Shown here piece after piece: positions 13,005-24,863 of a stretch of 64,000 bases of DNA; the stretch's first letter is position 1, and each line of letters begins with the position of its first letter. The notes beneath the pieces are model-generated. The model worked only from the letters and a program-made list of their open reading frames with translations, did no database searches and was not told where the DNA came from. Source of the DNA: Flammula alnicola (Eukaryota; Basidiomycota; Agaricomycetes; Agaricales; Strophariaceae); assembly GCA_015499995.1 (NCBI GenBank), contig JADNRV010000139.1:62001-126000 (forward strand). Reading direction: 5' to 3'. A program made the translations under genes and the position numbers.

Positions 13005-14619
13005 ATGGAAGAACCGGATGCTTCAATGGAACCTCCTGCAGAGGGTTCAAGCCGCTCACAGGCTAAATGGAAGCGTTCTGCAGATGAACCGGAGCCGGAA
13101 GCAAGCACCTCACGCACAAAGAAGCCCCGCCTTGCTATTGCTCGTCAGCCTGCAAAGCCAAAGACACCTAGTGATTGGCATATGCGAAAGGGTGAAGTAC
13201 CGAAGGGTGCAGAGAAGACAAAGGTGAGTTCACACCGCATTTATTTTTGGTGTATATCCTCACTTCTTTTCAGCTAGCCCTTGAAGTCCACCTTCGTGCG
13301 CTGTGGATGCTCCCACATCAGAATGCAATCCCGCCTACGGTCAGCGCTGGCAATAAAGCACATTACAACCAACGCTTTTCTTCGGAAGCCGCCATCAAAG
13401 CGTCTGTGACAGCTCAGCTGGACAGCAATGCTGGTAGCATTGCTGATGCTAGGGCTCGAGTTCAGGAGCTCCATAACCTTCTGGCAGTGCATGGATCTAG
13501 CATGACCTCAAACCATATCAGACGCATTTCGGAGGGTCATCTTTTGATTATCTTCCGCACTGCCGCTTCCTTTGGACTTGCACGTTGGGCGCCTGACATT
13601 CTCAGTGGCGATCCCGATTCCATGTATAATCTTCTCCATGAGTACATTGCTCTCCACACCTTTGAGCAGGTCTCGACTGCTTTCGGCTACACCCATGTTG
13701 GCAACAACTTGTCTGTTATCCAAAACTTTGTCCTTATGCGCAAACTTTACCGGAGTTTTGTCTATTCGCATATGGTCAAGATTGCAAAACTCGAGGCAAA
13801 AACCCCAGGAAGAGTCGCAAAGTTGAATGATATGGGTAATGTGTACAAACGCCGTGATGAGGTATGTACATGTCTTTTACTTTCAGCTGGTTATTTATTC
13901 ACAACTTACATTTTATCTCAATAGCTTACCCAGGGCCAAGTTGAGACCGTCAAAGAGCAAGGCTTCAATGAAGCTGTTGTTTTACTGGTGGAAGAGACCG
14001 CGGCCAACTCTGACGACGAATTTGCATTGACTGCGAACCAGTTGAACCAACAAACTTACCACATCAAGGCCAAAGCAGGCCGTTCGAAGAAAACAACAAA
14101 GTTCGTTAGAATGTTGGATGGAGTGCGTCGTGAGGTCGCCCTGAGAAAGAAGACTGCCCGACATAATAGGTTCATATTCCCCTTTTTTATTATTACATTT
14201 TCTGACCAATTTTTTTTAGGGTAGAACGTATCCGTGTGGAGCCTGACCCACCAAAGGTATCAGAGCTCACAGCTATGCCAAAGTCTGTGCCGATCGACTG
14301 GTTTGAACCTGAATACTGGAACGACACTCTGACTCTGCGTGAGCGTGCGGACTTCATCAAAGGCGGGGTTTTTGTCGCACTACCACTCGAGCAACACTTC
14401 GAGACGTGGGGGAAGTGCAAGGCATGGAAGAATCTACCGGAGGCCGAGTTTATGCAAAAGTTCGGCAAGGATGTCTTGGCCTTGTATGAGATGCCAACGG
14501 AACAGGAGCTCCAGCAGCTGGAGGAATGGGATGAAGGGGAGAAAGCTGACGACATCGAGATTGACGAGGGCGAGGGCGAAGTGGAGGATGAATTGAGAGA
14601 TGACGTCGAGGATGCTTAA
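13005..14619 (+). CDS. CACTA accessory protein (unknown function)
   Basis: Exons 13005-13223, 13274-13861, 13925-14169 and 14220-14619 join in frame to 483 residues. The N-terminus is charged with a nuclear-localisation-like KKPRLAIARQPAKPK. The middle is a helical domain with LFRTAASFGLARWAPD-like text and a conserved YNLLHEYIALHTF block. The C-terminal part contains PIDWFEPEYWNDTL and ends in a strongly acidic tail (EIDEGEGEVEDELRDDVEDA). I recall similar proteins scattered through mushroom genomes next to Tnp2 transposases, which fits its position just inside the left TIR, divergent in layout from the transposase. It may be the TnpA-like DNA-binding partner, but no DNA-binding motif is recognisable, so this is inference. 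Confidence 0.75.
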
Positions 14620-15076
14620 CGAGATCGCAGATACTGAGAATTCCGGCCAATGTATGATATTTATCAAAATACATACAAGTTGATCTTGTACTACTAGGTT
14701 CTGTTGAACCCCAGCAAGTGCCTCAAGCATCCGCCGCTCTCACATTGCCGCCGCCTCGCATCGTCGCCGCCCTTGTAGTAGCGTGATGCTCCGTGCTGCT
14801 TCCGCGTCCAAGCTCTGTGGCCATCAAGCATTACCTGTGAGGGCGAGGATGGTATCTACTATACGTACGCTCTTGTTTCTTTCTTTCCGTCATCTGGGTC
14901 ATCGACTTCTCTCAGAGCTTATCTCTTTCTTAATTGTTATAGACCCTCTCCTGAGTCCCTGGCTCACTAAATCAACTTGTGGACAGCTTAATGGGCTTCG
15001 AACTACGCCCGCCAACACAACTCGCCAGAAGCCGGACAGGAGCGGATGGATTGCCTCAACGTTCGCATACGCGTTC

Positions 15077-18000
15077 AACGGCGGTGACAGCGGGATCGAC
15101 GACCAGCAGACGACCAGCTGCTCAACATCATAGCACCAACGGAAGAATGTGATCGACTGCGGCGACAGCGCGGATCGACAACAGCGCGGCAGACGACCAG
15201 CTGCTCGACATCGTCGACAGCATGCGCTTGTGGTCTTGTGTCCTGCCGCTTGCTGACTCGGGTGCTCGCTGCGGCTCGTCGTGGAGTGGATGGAGGATGG
15301 GCGCGAGAATCGCTTTGGGCGAGGACTGTGCCAGGTGCCCTCAATGTCGGTAACCAGCTCGGTACGTACCTTCCATCCCCGTGCATAAATCCATTCTAAC
15401 CATCCCGTATAGGTTACGCCACTCCCTCCGCAATCTGCCAGCCATTTGAATGTTAGGCACGATTCGTGTCGCATGTGCTTGAGGGCTAGGGAGATGACGG
15501 GATGGACCAGACCATGGTAAGTTCCCATTTTCAACACGAAAATGAGATCAGGATTGCTTACCTATCTCGCTCTTCAGGCCTCTCGTCCTCGTTGATGACC
15601 AGGCACCTCCGAAGACGACTCAGCAAACATGTTCGACGCATAGCATATGGGCACGTACCGGCGCACAGACACTGGCGTCGTTCAGTTCTTTGGCATGTGA
15701 AGCTGGGATGAAGGGTTCGCGGAATGGGATGCAGCTGATGCAGGTAAGTGTTAGATCGACAACGAGAACAGGATATGGCCCATCATATGGGATACTTACC
15801 TTGCCTGCGTTGCAGTGTTTGTCATCCAGCCCCATTGTGCCAGCAGCATCCGATAAATCGGACGGGGACAGGCGTGTTATTGGGAGGTTTAAGGGGCTCA
15901 GGAAGCTGTTGCCATTTCGACGACCGTAACGCAGGCGCGAGATTTCACCCCAGACGACTTTCCAGCACTCGGAGGGCAAGCACAGACTTCACAACGAGCT
16001 TACCTCCGATTTCAATGTTCTCCATCTGGACCTCAAGCTTCTTAATCGCGACAGCTTGAAGACCACAGCTGTCTTCGCTCGCCAAGAGGAAATCGACGTC
16101 GTTGTCTTCATTGTCTCCGCCGAGAACCATTTCACTCTTTCTGCCAAGGAATTCCTGTGGAATGCCAGCAACGAGAAGGCCTATCTCTTCATCGTGGTCA
16201 ACAAGTACGATCAAATCAAGAATAAAGATAAATGTCAACTGGTCCTCGAGCAAATCAAGCAGCTTAGCCCAAGAACCTACGAAGACGCGGAAGATCTCGT
16301 CCACTTCGTTGATTCCGCCTCTGCTCCCCAACCTTTCGCCACTGACCCAGCCTTCGATGACCTCGAACAATCCCTGAGATCCTTTGTCCTCGTCAAGAGG
16401 TCGAAGTCGAAGCTCCAACCCATCGCCACCTACCTCTCCAACCTCCTTGCCGACATCGAGCTTCTTGCTGGTGCCAATGCCATCGTCGCCAACTCTGAGC
16501 TCCAACATGCATGCGAGGAGCTCGCAGAAGCCCGCCCTGTCCTCGAAAAGATGAAATGAAGAGTGGACGCGACGTACTCGAGCATGCCCTTGAGAACGTG
16601 GTGGAATCGGGCTTTCATCTATCGAAGATTCATGCACTTTATAAATTGGGCGGATGTGTTTGGCTCTGGAAAGAAGGTCATCGAGAGCCGTACGCGACGA
16701 AGGGGTCCGGTAGGTCTTTCTTCCTCTGCTCGTCTGCATTTGAACTCACAAACCATGGCCACAGTAACTCTCCTCACAACAGGCCACAAGACATTTTTCG
16801 GGGAAGTCTGCGATGTATGCTGCAGGAATGCTCGCCAGAGGCTGGACAGGAGCGGGTGGATCGCCTCAATGTTAACATATGGGTTCAACGGGCGGGAAGA
16901 ACGCGATCGATGACACACCAACGTGAAGAATGCGATCGACTTCGGCGACAGCGCGGATCGACTTCAGCGCGGCAGACGACAAGCTGCTCGACATCGTCGA
17001 CAGCGTGTGCGTGCAATCTTGTGTCCTGCCGCCTGCCGACTCGGGCGCTCGCAGCCGCTCGTCGTGGAGTGGATGGAGGAGGGGCGCGAGATCTGCTTTG
17101 GGCGAGGACTGCGACAGGTGCCGTCAACGTCGGTAACCAGCTCGGTATGCCCTTCCATCCCCGTGCATACATCCATTCTAACCATCCCGTATAGGCCACC
17201 TATGCCACTCTCTCCACAATCCGCCAGCCATTTGAACGTTAAGCACGATTCGTGTCGCATCCCGCAGACCATGGTAAGTTCCCATTTTCAGCACGAAAAT
17301 GAGATTCAGGTTGCTTACATAGCTATCTCGCTCCACAGGCTTCTCACCCTCGTTGATGACCATGGCACTTCCGAACACAACTCAGCAATCACGTTCGACA
17401 CATAACACGGAGGGCTGGGATATGGTGAGTATTCGACCACCAGAAATGGATACAGGACACTTACGATGCCTGCCTTGCAGCATTCTCGTCGTCCAGCCCC
17501 ATTGTGCCAGCATCGTCCAAGAAATCGGCTACGCAACCGTCCAGAGCAGCGCAACAGCAGAGCCACGTACGACCTCCGCGTCGTCTGCTGTCCTTCAGCC
17601 AGGCTTTTGAGGTGCCGGTGGCGATATCGAGGAGGAGATGTACCCAACAATTGCGGATTCGAGAGATGGCGGCGGGTATGGGGAAGAAGAGGGGGCAGAG
17701 CAACGTTCACGCCGTAAGCATCCAGACGTGATACTATGGCTTTAGCGCTCACTCTTTCCTGTGTTTTCCAGCAACAACACCTTTCGCTACTTCCTCCGCG
17801 ATCCAACAGTCATTTGAACATTGCGTATGGCAAGTGCGGCGTGTGTTTGAAGGCTCGGGGCAGTGGGCAGGGCGGTGGCGATTGGACTTGCAAAGGCACG
17901 GTAGGTTCTCGTTTTCAGTACGAAAATGGGATTGAGGATGCTTACTCACCTCTTTCCTCAAGCCTCGCCCTCGTTGACGATCACAACGCTTCTGAAGACA

Positions 18001-18700
18001 ACTCAGCAAGAATGTTCGACACATGGGATATGGCAGCACGTACCAGCGCACAGACACCGGTGTCGCGCAGTTCTTCGGCATGCCAAGCGTGAATTTGCAC
18101 GCTGGACGCTGGGATGAGGGGTTCGCGGAATGGGTAGGAATGCAGCTGATACAGGTAAGCATTAGATCGACAAGGAGAACTGGACCTAAGATATTTTACT
18201 TACCTATCTTGCTTTGCAGCGTTCTCGTCCAGCCCCATTGTGCCAGCCTCATCCAATAAATCGGCTCCGTAACCGTGCATAAAGCGCAGAAATGGAAGTA
18301 TGTACGACCTCCGTGCGTACGACCTCCGTGTCATTGTACATTGTGCTCCAGTGTTATTCTCTTCTCTTCTACCAGGCTTTTGAGGTGCAGGCGGCATGCT
18401 GTCCAGGAGACGATGTTCAGAGCGAGCTAATGGAGGCACCCAGGTGCCGCCAACCTTGTGTATTCGAAAGTAAGCCATCCCCGACACACAGAATACGATG
18501 TTCTGCGTTTACCAGCTAACAGCTCACAGTACAGCCTTCTCGTCATCCATCCGCGACCCAATCTTCCATGAAACGGCTCCGCAACCGTCGATAGCAGCGC
18601 ACCAGCAGATGCCTGTACGACCTCCGTGTCATCTGCTAATCCCAAGTGTTGCTTCCCTTCGATTCGGCCATTTTTTCGAGGTGCGGGTGGCGATATCGAC
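15077..18700 (+). repeat. Diverged internal repeat units with splice-like borders (CACTA cargo zone)
   Basis: At least three diverged copies of a segment occur: about 15160-15880, 16925-17400 and 17890-18260. Shared landmarks are cgctcgtcgtggagtggatg (15272 and 17059), accatggtaagttcccattt (15510 and 17270) and gtccagccccattgtgccag (three copies). A shorter unit around acgacctccg[tc]gtc recurs near 17565, 18310-18330 and 18620. Copies keep gtaagt and ag borders at matching places, so they look like repeated exon-intron cassettes. No continuous reading frame links them. Confidence 0.6.
15990..16700 (+). pseudogene. Captured fragment of mitochondrial fusion GTPase Fzo1/mitofusin
   Basis: The translation from about 16030 reads LNRDSLKTTAVFARQEEI, then VVFIVSAENHFTLSAKEFLW, FIVVNKYDQI and LEQIKQLSPRTYEDAEDLV. 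This matches my memory of the dynamin-like GTPase domain of fungal Fzo1, where the VVNKYDQ segment is in the G4 position (normally N/TKxD). Fzo1 is an outer-mitochondrial-membrane GTPase needed for fusion. Here only an internal piece of about 180 residues survives. It ends at a TGA at 16557-16559, and the next homologous-looking block (SGRDVLEHALENVVE) is in another frame. The G1 P-loop and the C-terminal membrane part are absent. It sits in the CACTA cargo zone, so it is best explained as a host gene fragment carried by the transposon. Confidence 0.7.
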
Positions 18701-18989
18701 GAGGAGTCATGCTCGGAGCAGGGCAGGATGCGGCAAGAAGGGATTTAACAGGTGTCAGGATCACTTTCGCCATCAACATCCGACAATGCCAACCCTATCA
18801 GCCCTGCGGCACCCAAGACACTAGCTGATGAGGGCGTCGAGTTCTTCCAGGCCAAATCGCAGCCAGGAGAGACCCCTATTTGTGTCTATGAGCTCAGGCC
18901 ACATCTTGATGGGCCCAGCAAGCCGCTCTCCGTACGTGTTTTTCTCTAGTGATGGCATTGCGCGTGCTGATTTTTTGCAGTACATCTGT

Positions 18990-19275
18990 ATATGCCCTAT
19001 ATCCTATGCGTCTCCATCCAGGCTGGATCGCCTGCTGCCAGGAATGGCATCTTCAAGACCAACTTTATGCGCACTGCCCCAAACCTCTTCAGCCTCCTTG
19101 GTCGCATCGCCATTATCACAGGTGGGCACCGCGGCATAGGGCTCGAAATAGCCCTAGCCTACGCCAAAGCCAGCGCCATCGTCTACTGCCTCGACCTGTC
19201 TCCGAGCTTGCCTATTCTCAACTCGGACAATCTTAGGGCTCTTCCGCATGGTGAAGGCGCTGTACTCAAGGGTAA
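18990..19275 (+). pseudogene. Captured N-terminal fragment of a short-chain dehydrogenase/reductase
   Basis: An open stretch reads LFSLLGRIAIITGGHRGIG then LEIALAYAKASAIVYCLDL. TGGHRGIG is the TGxxxGIG dinucleotide-binding motif of classical SDR enzymes, preceded by the usual LxGRxAIITGG strand. The copy stops before the NAG and YxxxK catalytic motifs, so no enzyme activity is expected. It lies immediately before the 3' end of the CACTA transposase gene and is the second host-derived fragment in the element. An upstream open piece at about 18790-18930 might belong to a further captured gene that I cannot name. Confidence 0.65.
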
Positions 19276-19375
19276 GCTTGAAAATCTACCATTGAATGGT
19301 CTCTCAATTCTTACGGTCATATTAAAGTGGATGGGCGCTACATTTACAGACTGATTGTATATATTATCCACTTCC

Positions 19376-22300
19376 CTATCGCCTCCCTCTATTTAAAGCC
19401 CAACACACGACTAATGTTTCTTTTTCAATACCATAAGTTCCTTTTGGCCTCCGGAAAGTTGTGAGATGTGTGATAATATGGGTGGGCTCGATGATTGCAA
19501 AGCTTTTAGAGGGGAGTGCATCGTAAATCCGAGTCATAAACCCAGGATAGTGAATGAATGGTGCACGCTCCTCATCGAGATTGGATAGTGGACAGTGAGT
19601 TTGGACAACAACAAATGTGTGAATTACCGCATTAAGTGGTAATCTCCAAATTGTATGGATAAATCCTGTATCCTGGCTTTGCGTTAGAGGATTGTAGAAC
19701 TGAATAGCACTATTTCCCTGGTGTGACTGCTGGCAGCTAAAGGTATGCTCGAAATGATGGAACTGTAAAGGATGTGCTGCATATGGGGGGAGAACAAGGG
19801 CATTGGGGGGGTGAGGAATAGCATGGAAGGCACGATATTGACGTCCAGTGTGCTGCAGATAGTGAAGCAAGGCATCATAGTCTTCTGGCACAAATTGAGT
19901 TGCATTCTTTAGGAATGTTGCCACTTCAGTTGGATGGAGAGATGGTGGGCTATTTCTGGATACATCCATGGGTTCCAGGATATTGGCAAACTCTTTTGAA
20001 GATGCATCTCCATCATGCAGCAAAGCATCCAAATATGCTCGACGGCTCATTTGTCGGAGCATAGTGAGATCAAGATCCCCTAGTATATTCTATATCAGCT
20101 ATACTGTATACATTTTATATAAAATTGTGAAAACATACTGAATTTTCGATTGGTCTTGATTTTCTGCAACATGCCATTCATTCGCTCACCTGGAAACTCG
20201 CTGAGAGCTGGAAGAGGCCCCCAGTATTTGAGAAGAGCTCCATTATGCATTGCATAGTGGTGATTCGGCTTGGAATGGTAATGTGGAAAAAGGGCTTGAA
20301 TTGATGCTCGATATTGAACATAGTGTTGGGTGTAGGCATCTGCAGCGGCATTTGAAGTTTTGAATGAAGAGATAATGTTGGTGGCAGAAACAAGATGGTG
20401 GAAAGATTCAAGATGTCGGCGAGGAGATTCCGTAGCAGCGGCAAAATACCAGAACTCAGGAATAATGAGAGGGAAAATACAACTGAACAGTGACAGGTGA
20501 TCGCGAGCTTTAAGCTTTCCATGGCTTTTTTCACCTAGATTGGTTGGTGGCCGCTCTACCCATGTTGGAAGAGTAATGGTGGAAATACAATCCCGGATTG
20601 CTTGGAGCTCTGTGTCCTTGAAGCTGAAAGGAGGGATATCAATCGGGACAAAATCAGGGTCCCCAGGATCTGGGTCCTCGTGCTCTTCATCCATATCATA
20701 GAGAGCAGAATATGTTTGGTGGCTGTTCTGGGTTGGTGTTGTAGATGAGCCTTGGGATGATGTCTGAGAAGATAGTGTTGAGGAACGTGTTGGACGATGA
20801 GATGTAGATGGGATAAAGCTAGCAGCCTGGCTGTCATACTCTGCTGCTTCTTGGCATAGATCATCAAGCTCATCGGCAGAGTCAGAAACATCTGTTTCTG
20901 TCCACTGCTCATCCTCCTCTATTTCTTGGACCTTTTCAGTATCCCCAATATCCCGTCCGATACCCCAGAGTGTCCGAAGCTGATGCTCGAGAATGCCCTC
21001 AAGCCAGTTGTGCATAAAGCCCAGCATAACATGTGCTACTGGGTCCCAGTATGGAAGACGATGGAGTGGAGTCCACCGAACGCCAGTTGCTTTCGAATGC
21101 TCTTCTCGTCCACTCTTCGTTTCTAAATCTAGCCACATCTGGGCCTGGGCTCGTACCTCTGCACCACTGCGGAGCTGCCAGGATTGAAAATTGAGATCTT
21201 CAATCTGGGCAGAAGTACAGAGGCAGAAAGAGCAGAACATAGTAGCGGCGTGCGCCAAAAAACCACCAACTTTGCGGCTTGCTTCCAAATCTGAAATCAG
21301 AGGTGCAGTCTTTACTTCCACGGGAATACCATTCGGATATTGAAATGTTGGTACAAGCTGACCTGGAGCAGGAGCATATTTGAGGACAGAATCGACCAGA
21401 GGATTGATAACATGAGAGATGGTTGTCATGTTTGGGGCACGAGGAGGAGGTGTGAGACCAACAATGAAGATGTTCTCAGGTCGGTAGCGTAGATGTGGGG
21501 GTAAATTCAAGCAATAAAGTGCAATAGTTCCACACGATGCAGTCTTGCCTTTTCAGAAAGTTAGAAATATCTTTGAATATACAATTAAATGACTTACCTG
21601 CAATTTTATTACCGAAAGGATTAAACCAATCAACATAAATTCCAAATACTAGATGATAAGGTGTCTGAAAAACACCATTCAAATGCTGCCAAGCAGGGCT
21701 ATCCTGCACGTCATGCATATCTCCACCATATGCAGCTGTTGGATTATTAACGCGTTGGTGAAATGTATCCCTAAGGCTTTCTTCAATTATCTGGCGAGAT
21801 AAGAAGAATCGAAGCCAGGAATCAAAGGATTGTGTAGAATACATGCGCCGGGGAATCCATTTTGGCCCTTTGGATGTGTTTTGGAGTTTCCAGAGCTCAG
21901 TACCACAGGGTCGCGATCTGGGAGACTCCTTCCATTGACATGTCCAGGGAATTGGGCGAGAAATGAGGGAGAAACACCGAGGACAGCAGACTGTTCGAAT
22001 GATATCAGGCTCTGCACACTGCCGCTGATATGCTGTATGAACATCGTGAGGAAGTTGGATATCAGGAAGCTTGACATGGATGCCCGATAAACCAAGAGCA
22101 GTTTCAATGAGGTGGATAGTTGCCGAAAGAATGAACCGGATAGCATGGAGAACAGTATTAGCCACCGAACGGCTCACACCAGCTCGAATATGGAGCCAGA
22201 TAATAAGAACACAGATGAATTTCACAATTGGTTCCATTGAAAACACAATCTCTGAATTATTTATTAGCCAGAATCAATTAAAATACTTTCATTACACACC

Positions 22301-22597
22301 CTTTGGAGAGGAGTCTGATCCTTTGGAAGGCTTTGGTGCTGAGCTTGGTCGTGATGATGATGGTGATGAATATCGTTTGTGGGCGCTGGAAGGTGATGCA
22401 TGTCGTTGATTCTGTCTTTCATGATCTCGTCGTGTTATTATAGACACTTCTCGGCCTGGTTGTTGTGTGCCATGGACAGTGACAGTGGATTTTATACACT
22501 CAGAGCAAGTGCAAATGACCATGATGGTGGAGGAGAAACAACGAGCAAATTCATCAGACGTCTGAAGATAAGTACGGATGTTATCGGGAAAGATCAT
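19376..22597 (-). CDS. Tnp2-like (CACTA) transposase
   Basis: Exons 22597-22300, 22251-21598, 21548-20139 and 20079-19376 on the minus strand join with consistent phases to about 1021 residues and no internal stop. The N-terminus has a small Cys cluster (ICTCSECIK). The second exon ends with YVDWFNPFGNKIAG, and the third starts SCGTIALYCLNLPPHLRYR, the signature block I associate with fungal Tnp2 transposases. Around residue 500 comes FMHNWLEGILEHQLRTLWG, then an acidic Ser-rich insert, and a final domain starting DLDLTMLRQMSRR. Such enzymes cut and paste CACTA elements by RNase-H-fold chemistry. The open frame together with matching TIRs and TSD suggests recent activity. The donor and acceptor for the last intron (acceptor ctag at 20080-20083) were chosen because they alone keep the frame. 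Confidence 0.85.
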
Positions 22598-22679
22598 CCA
22601 ACGTGATCTCTAGTCACGTGCCAGTACAGCCGGAATTGATTGTATCCCAATTTGGCTGCAATGTGGTGTCGATCACGCA

Positions 22680-22788
22680 GCCATATGGGTCAACCGTGAG
22701 TCAACTGCCTTTCAACTGTGTTTCAACCGCCTCATCAACCGACCTATAGGCAGTTCAAAATTAACCGCCTCGTTGTTTGCCTCCAGTG
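22680..22788 (-). repeat. Right TIR and subterminal repeats of the CACTA element
   Basis: Reverse complement of the left terminus with scattered substitutions and about 12 extra bases near the inner end. It is followed directly by the TCA duplication. Confidence 0.9.
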
Positions 22789-22949
22789 TCATGGTCCCTG
22801 AATGAATGCCTTGACCAAACTCTCACCTTTGCCACTCATCCTTCGACTTGGCGACGCACAATGCAGCCTCATGCCATCAGTATCCTGGGAGTGGGCCACG
22901 ATACCTTTGAACGCGTTTAGTCCTTCCCAACCGCTTCAGGTCTACAAGC

Positions 22950-24646
22950 ATGCCACCACACTATGGTCCTCCCAAATTTATGGTATTTAAGACGCGTCGA
23001 TCTCCTATCTTTTCGCCGCCACGAGAAGCCAGGTGGCATCTATCTCCTTATACACTCCTCGTCGCGTCAGCCCAGGTACATTCATTCCTTCCTTCAACTC
23101 TACCTTCTCGCTAATCTCCAGCGACTCTGAACCAGACTTTATTTCTCTAATGGAAGCCGAGTCGTCCGAGTCGTCTCGTTCACAATCCCCAGAAACTCCC
23201 TTGCCAGTCACACCGACCGAAGGCCCATTTGAGGCGTTGGCGTCGAAAGACAATACACCCACGCAGGCTTCCATTTCTGCTGGCTTTGAAGTCACACTCT
23301 CTGCACGTCTATGGGAGCATTCTAAGCAGGTTTCGCCAAGCCCAAAGCGGCACATAACGCCTGCGAAGCTGCAAGACAAAAGTTCGCCTAAACACATTGC
23401 GCGTTCTCACAGACGCTCGAACCTAGGGACAGTTCGTACTATATCGCTAGAGCCTAGTGATATTCCGTCCCTGGCCCACGACTTCCTCATCCTCTCGGAC
23501 ATGCCACTGGAAAGCAACGACCAGGACTTCATGATCTTCCCTGATTGCAAGACCGGCTTCCTGTTCATGTCCCAAGCCACGGAAGGCGAACGCGAGGTCA
23601 ATGTGTCAGCGCCTTCTTTGTCCTCCCGCTTCTCTGTCGGAATGAAGGATACCCGCGTCCTACCCCTCCTAGAGAAATGGCTCTCCACCCATGGCTCTGC
23701 TCTGTTCTCTGTGTACCTTAGGTGCAGGGACTGGATGATGGAAGGCTATCTCGATGATGTGTTCGGTGTTTTATGTCAACACGGAGATCGATTCCACGAA
23801 ATTGTTGTGCAAGCAAACGACGTGGTTGCCGAGAAATTCTTCACTAACATCGTCCCCTCCAAAGCTGTCAATGTGACCTGCGTAAAATTTGACACGAAAG
23901 CCTGCACCACCACTAATGTGCTGTTCAAAATCTTTACGGTAATCCAGAGTTTCCCAAAGACTACAAAATTGGTCTATCCTCACAATGGTTTCCTTCGAGC
24001 GCCGGATTTCAAGCAAGTTGGAATGTGCACTCGTATAAACTGGCTCAACTTCACTGGCACTCTTGATCAAGATGCCTGCACAATGATCCTCACTCAATGC
24101 ACTAACGCTGCAGGTATACAGTTCCATAACTTGGTCCGAGGTCAGGTAATTGTACAGGAAAAGCCCTGGAGGCGCACTGTTCTACCCCAACTAAAGCATC
24201 TCGACATCGTAATATCCGATTTCGACATAACCACCATCCTCGATTACGTCACTTGCCCTGCCCTCCGCTCTCTCAATTTCACTACCGCCTCCAGCCTCGC
24301 AATAACTCCGAAAGGTTTGACCAACTTCCTCAAAGTTTCTAAGGCTCCTCTGCGCGTCCTCAACATTTTTGATTACTTGATGGAAATGGACGTTGCCATC
24401 GCCATCATCCGCGCCGTCGCGACCCATGGCTCACGTCAAGGCAAGTGGAGGCCAATCAAGAATTTTGGAATCTTCAGCAGCAGTTTGCCGAAATATCGGG
24501 AGGACTTTTTCAAGGCTTGGAGGGCGTCTGAGAGAGCGGAAGGAAAAATTGGCTTGAAGGCGCTTTATTTCTGGGAAGGACGATGGGATAGATCAACTAA
24601 TCGGTCGAGAGTTGGATGGGGCGACGGGCCTATGTTGTTGGAATGA
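22950..24646 (+). CDS. Leucine-rich, F-box/LRR-like hypothetical protein
   Basis: Two exons are proposed: 22950-22982 (MPPHYGPPKFM) and 23033-24646, separated by a 50-nt intron, giving about 548 residues. The large exon is open for 1.6 kb. If the small first exon is wrong, the first in-frame ATG is at 23150. The first 150 residues are Ser/Pro-rich. The rest alternates hydrophobic strands and helices with LRR-like spacing (PQLKHLDIVISDFD, CPALRSLNFTTAS, APLRVLNIFDYL), as in mushroom F-box/LRR proteins, although no F-box is visible. It starts only about 160 bp from the right end of the CACTA element. Confidence 0.65.
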
Positions 24647-24863
24647 AAAACAACATCTGATGCTCAACATGTCTGACGAAACTCATGTCTAAACTCTAAT
24701 AATGAGTACAGATCTCATGAAATGTAATGTTGTTCATGTTCCCAATATAAATTGTCATTTCTACTAGATTTCGAGTTAATTCCATCTGAATACACGCACA
24801 GTACATAACGAGCTTCCCACCCGAACTTACAGCCCATCAACCCAACCACGATAGAAAGGAACT

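Larger units (their letters stand above)
12532..22788. mobile_element. Complete 10.3-kb CACTA (EnSpm-type) transposon
   Basis: Both ends begin CACTGGAGGCAAACAACGAG in inverted orientation and stay similar for about 100 bp, with repeated GGTTGA/CAGTTGA motifs inside the termini. The 3-bp sequence TCA flanks each end directly (12529-12531 and 22789-22791), the target duplication size expected for this superfamily. Inside are a plus-strand accessory gene at 13005-14619, a 4.7-kb cargo region with decayed host-gene copies and repeats, and a minus-strand Tnp2-like transposase at 19376-22597 with open frames throughout. This is the largest element in the window and could be autonomous. Confidence 0.93.

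Noticed and set aside
15930..16700. A functional Fzo1 gene
   Set aside because: P-loop, C-terminal membrane part and a continuous frame are missing, and it lies inside a transposon.
20079..20139. Transposase inactivated at the last intron
   Set aside because: The nearest acceptor (tatag) breaks the frame, but ctag at 20080-20083 restores it and gives the expected DLDLTMLRQM block.
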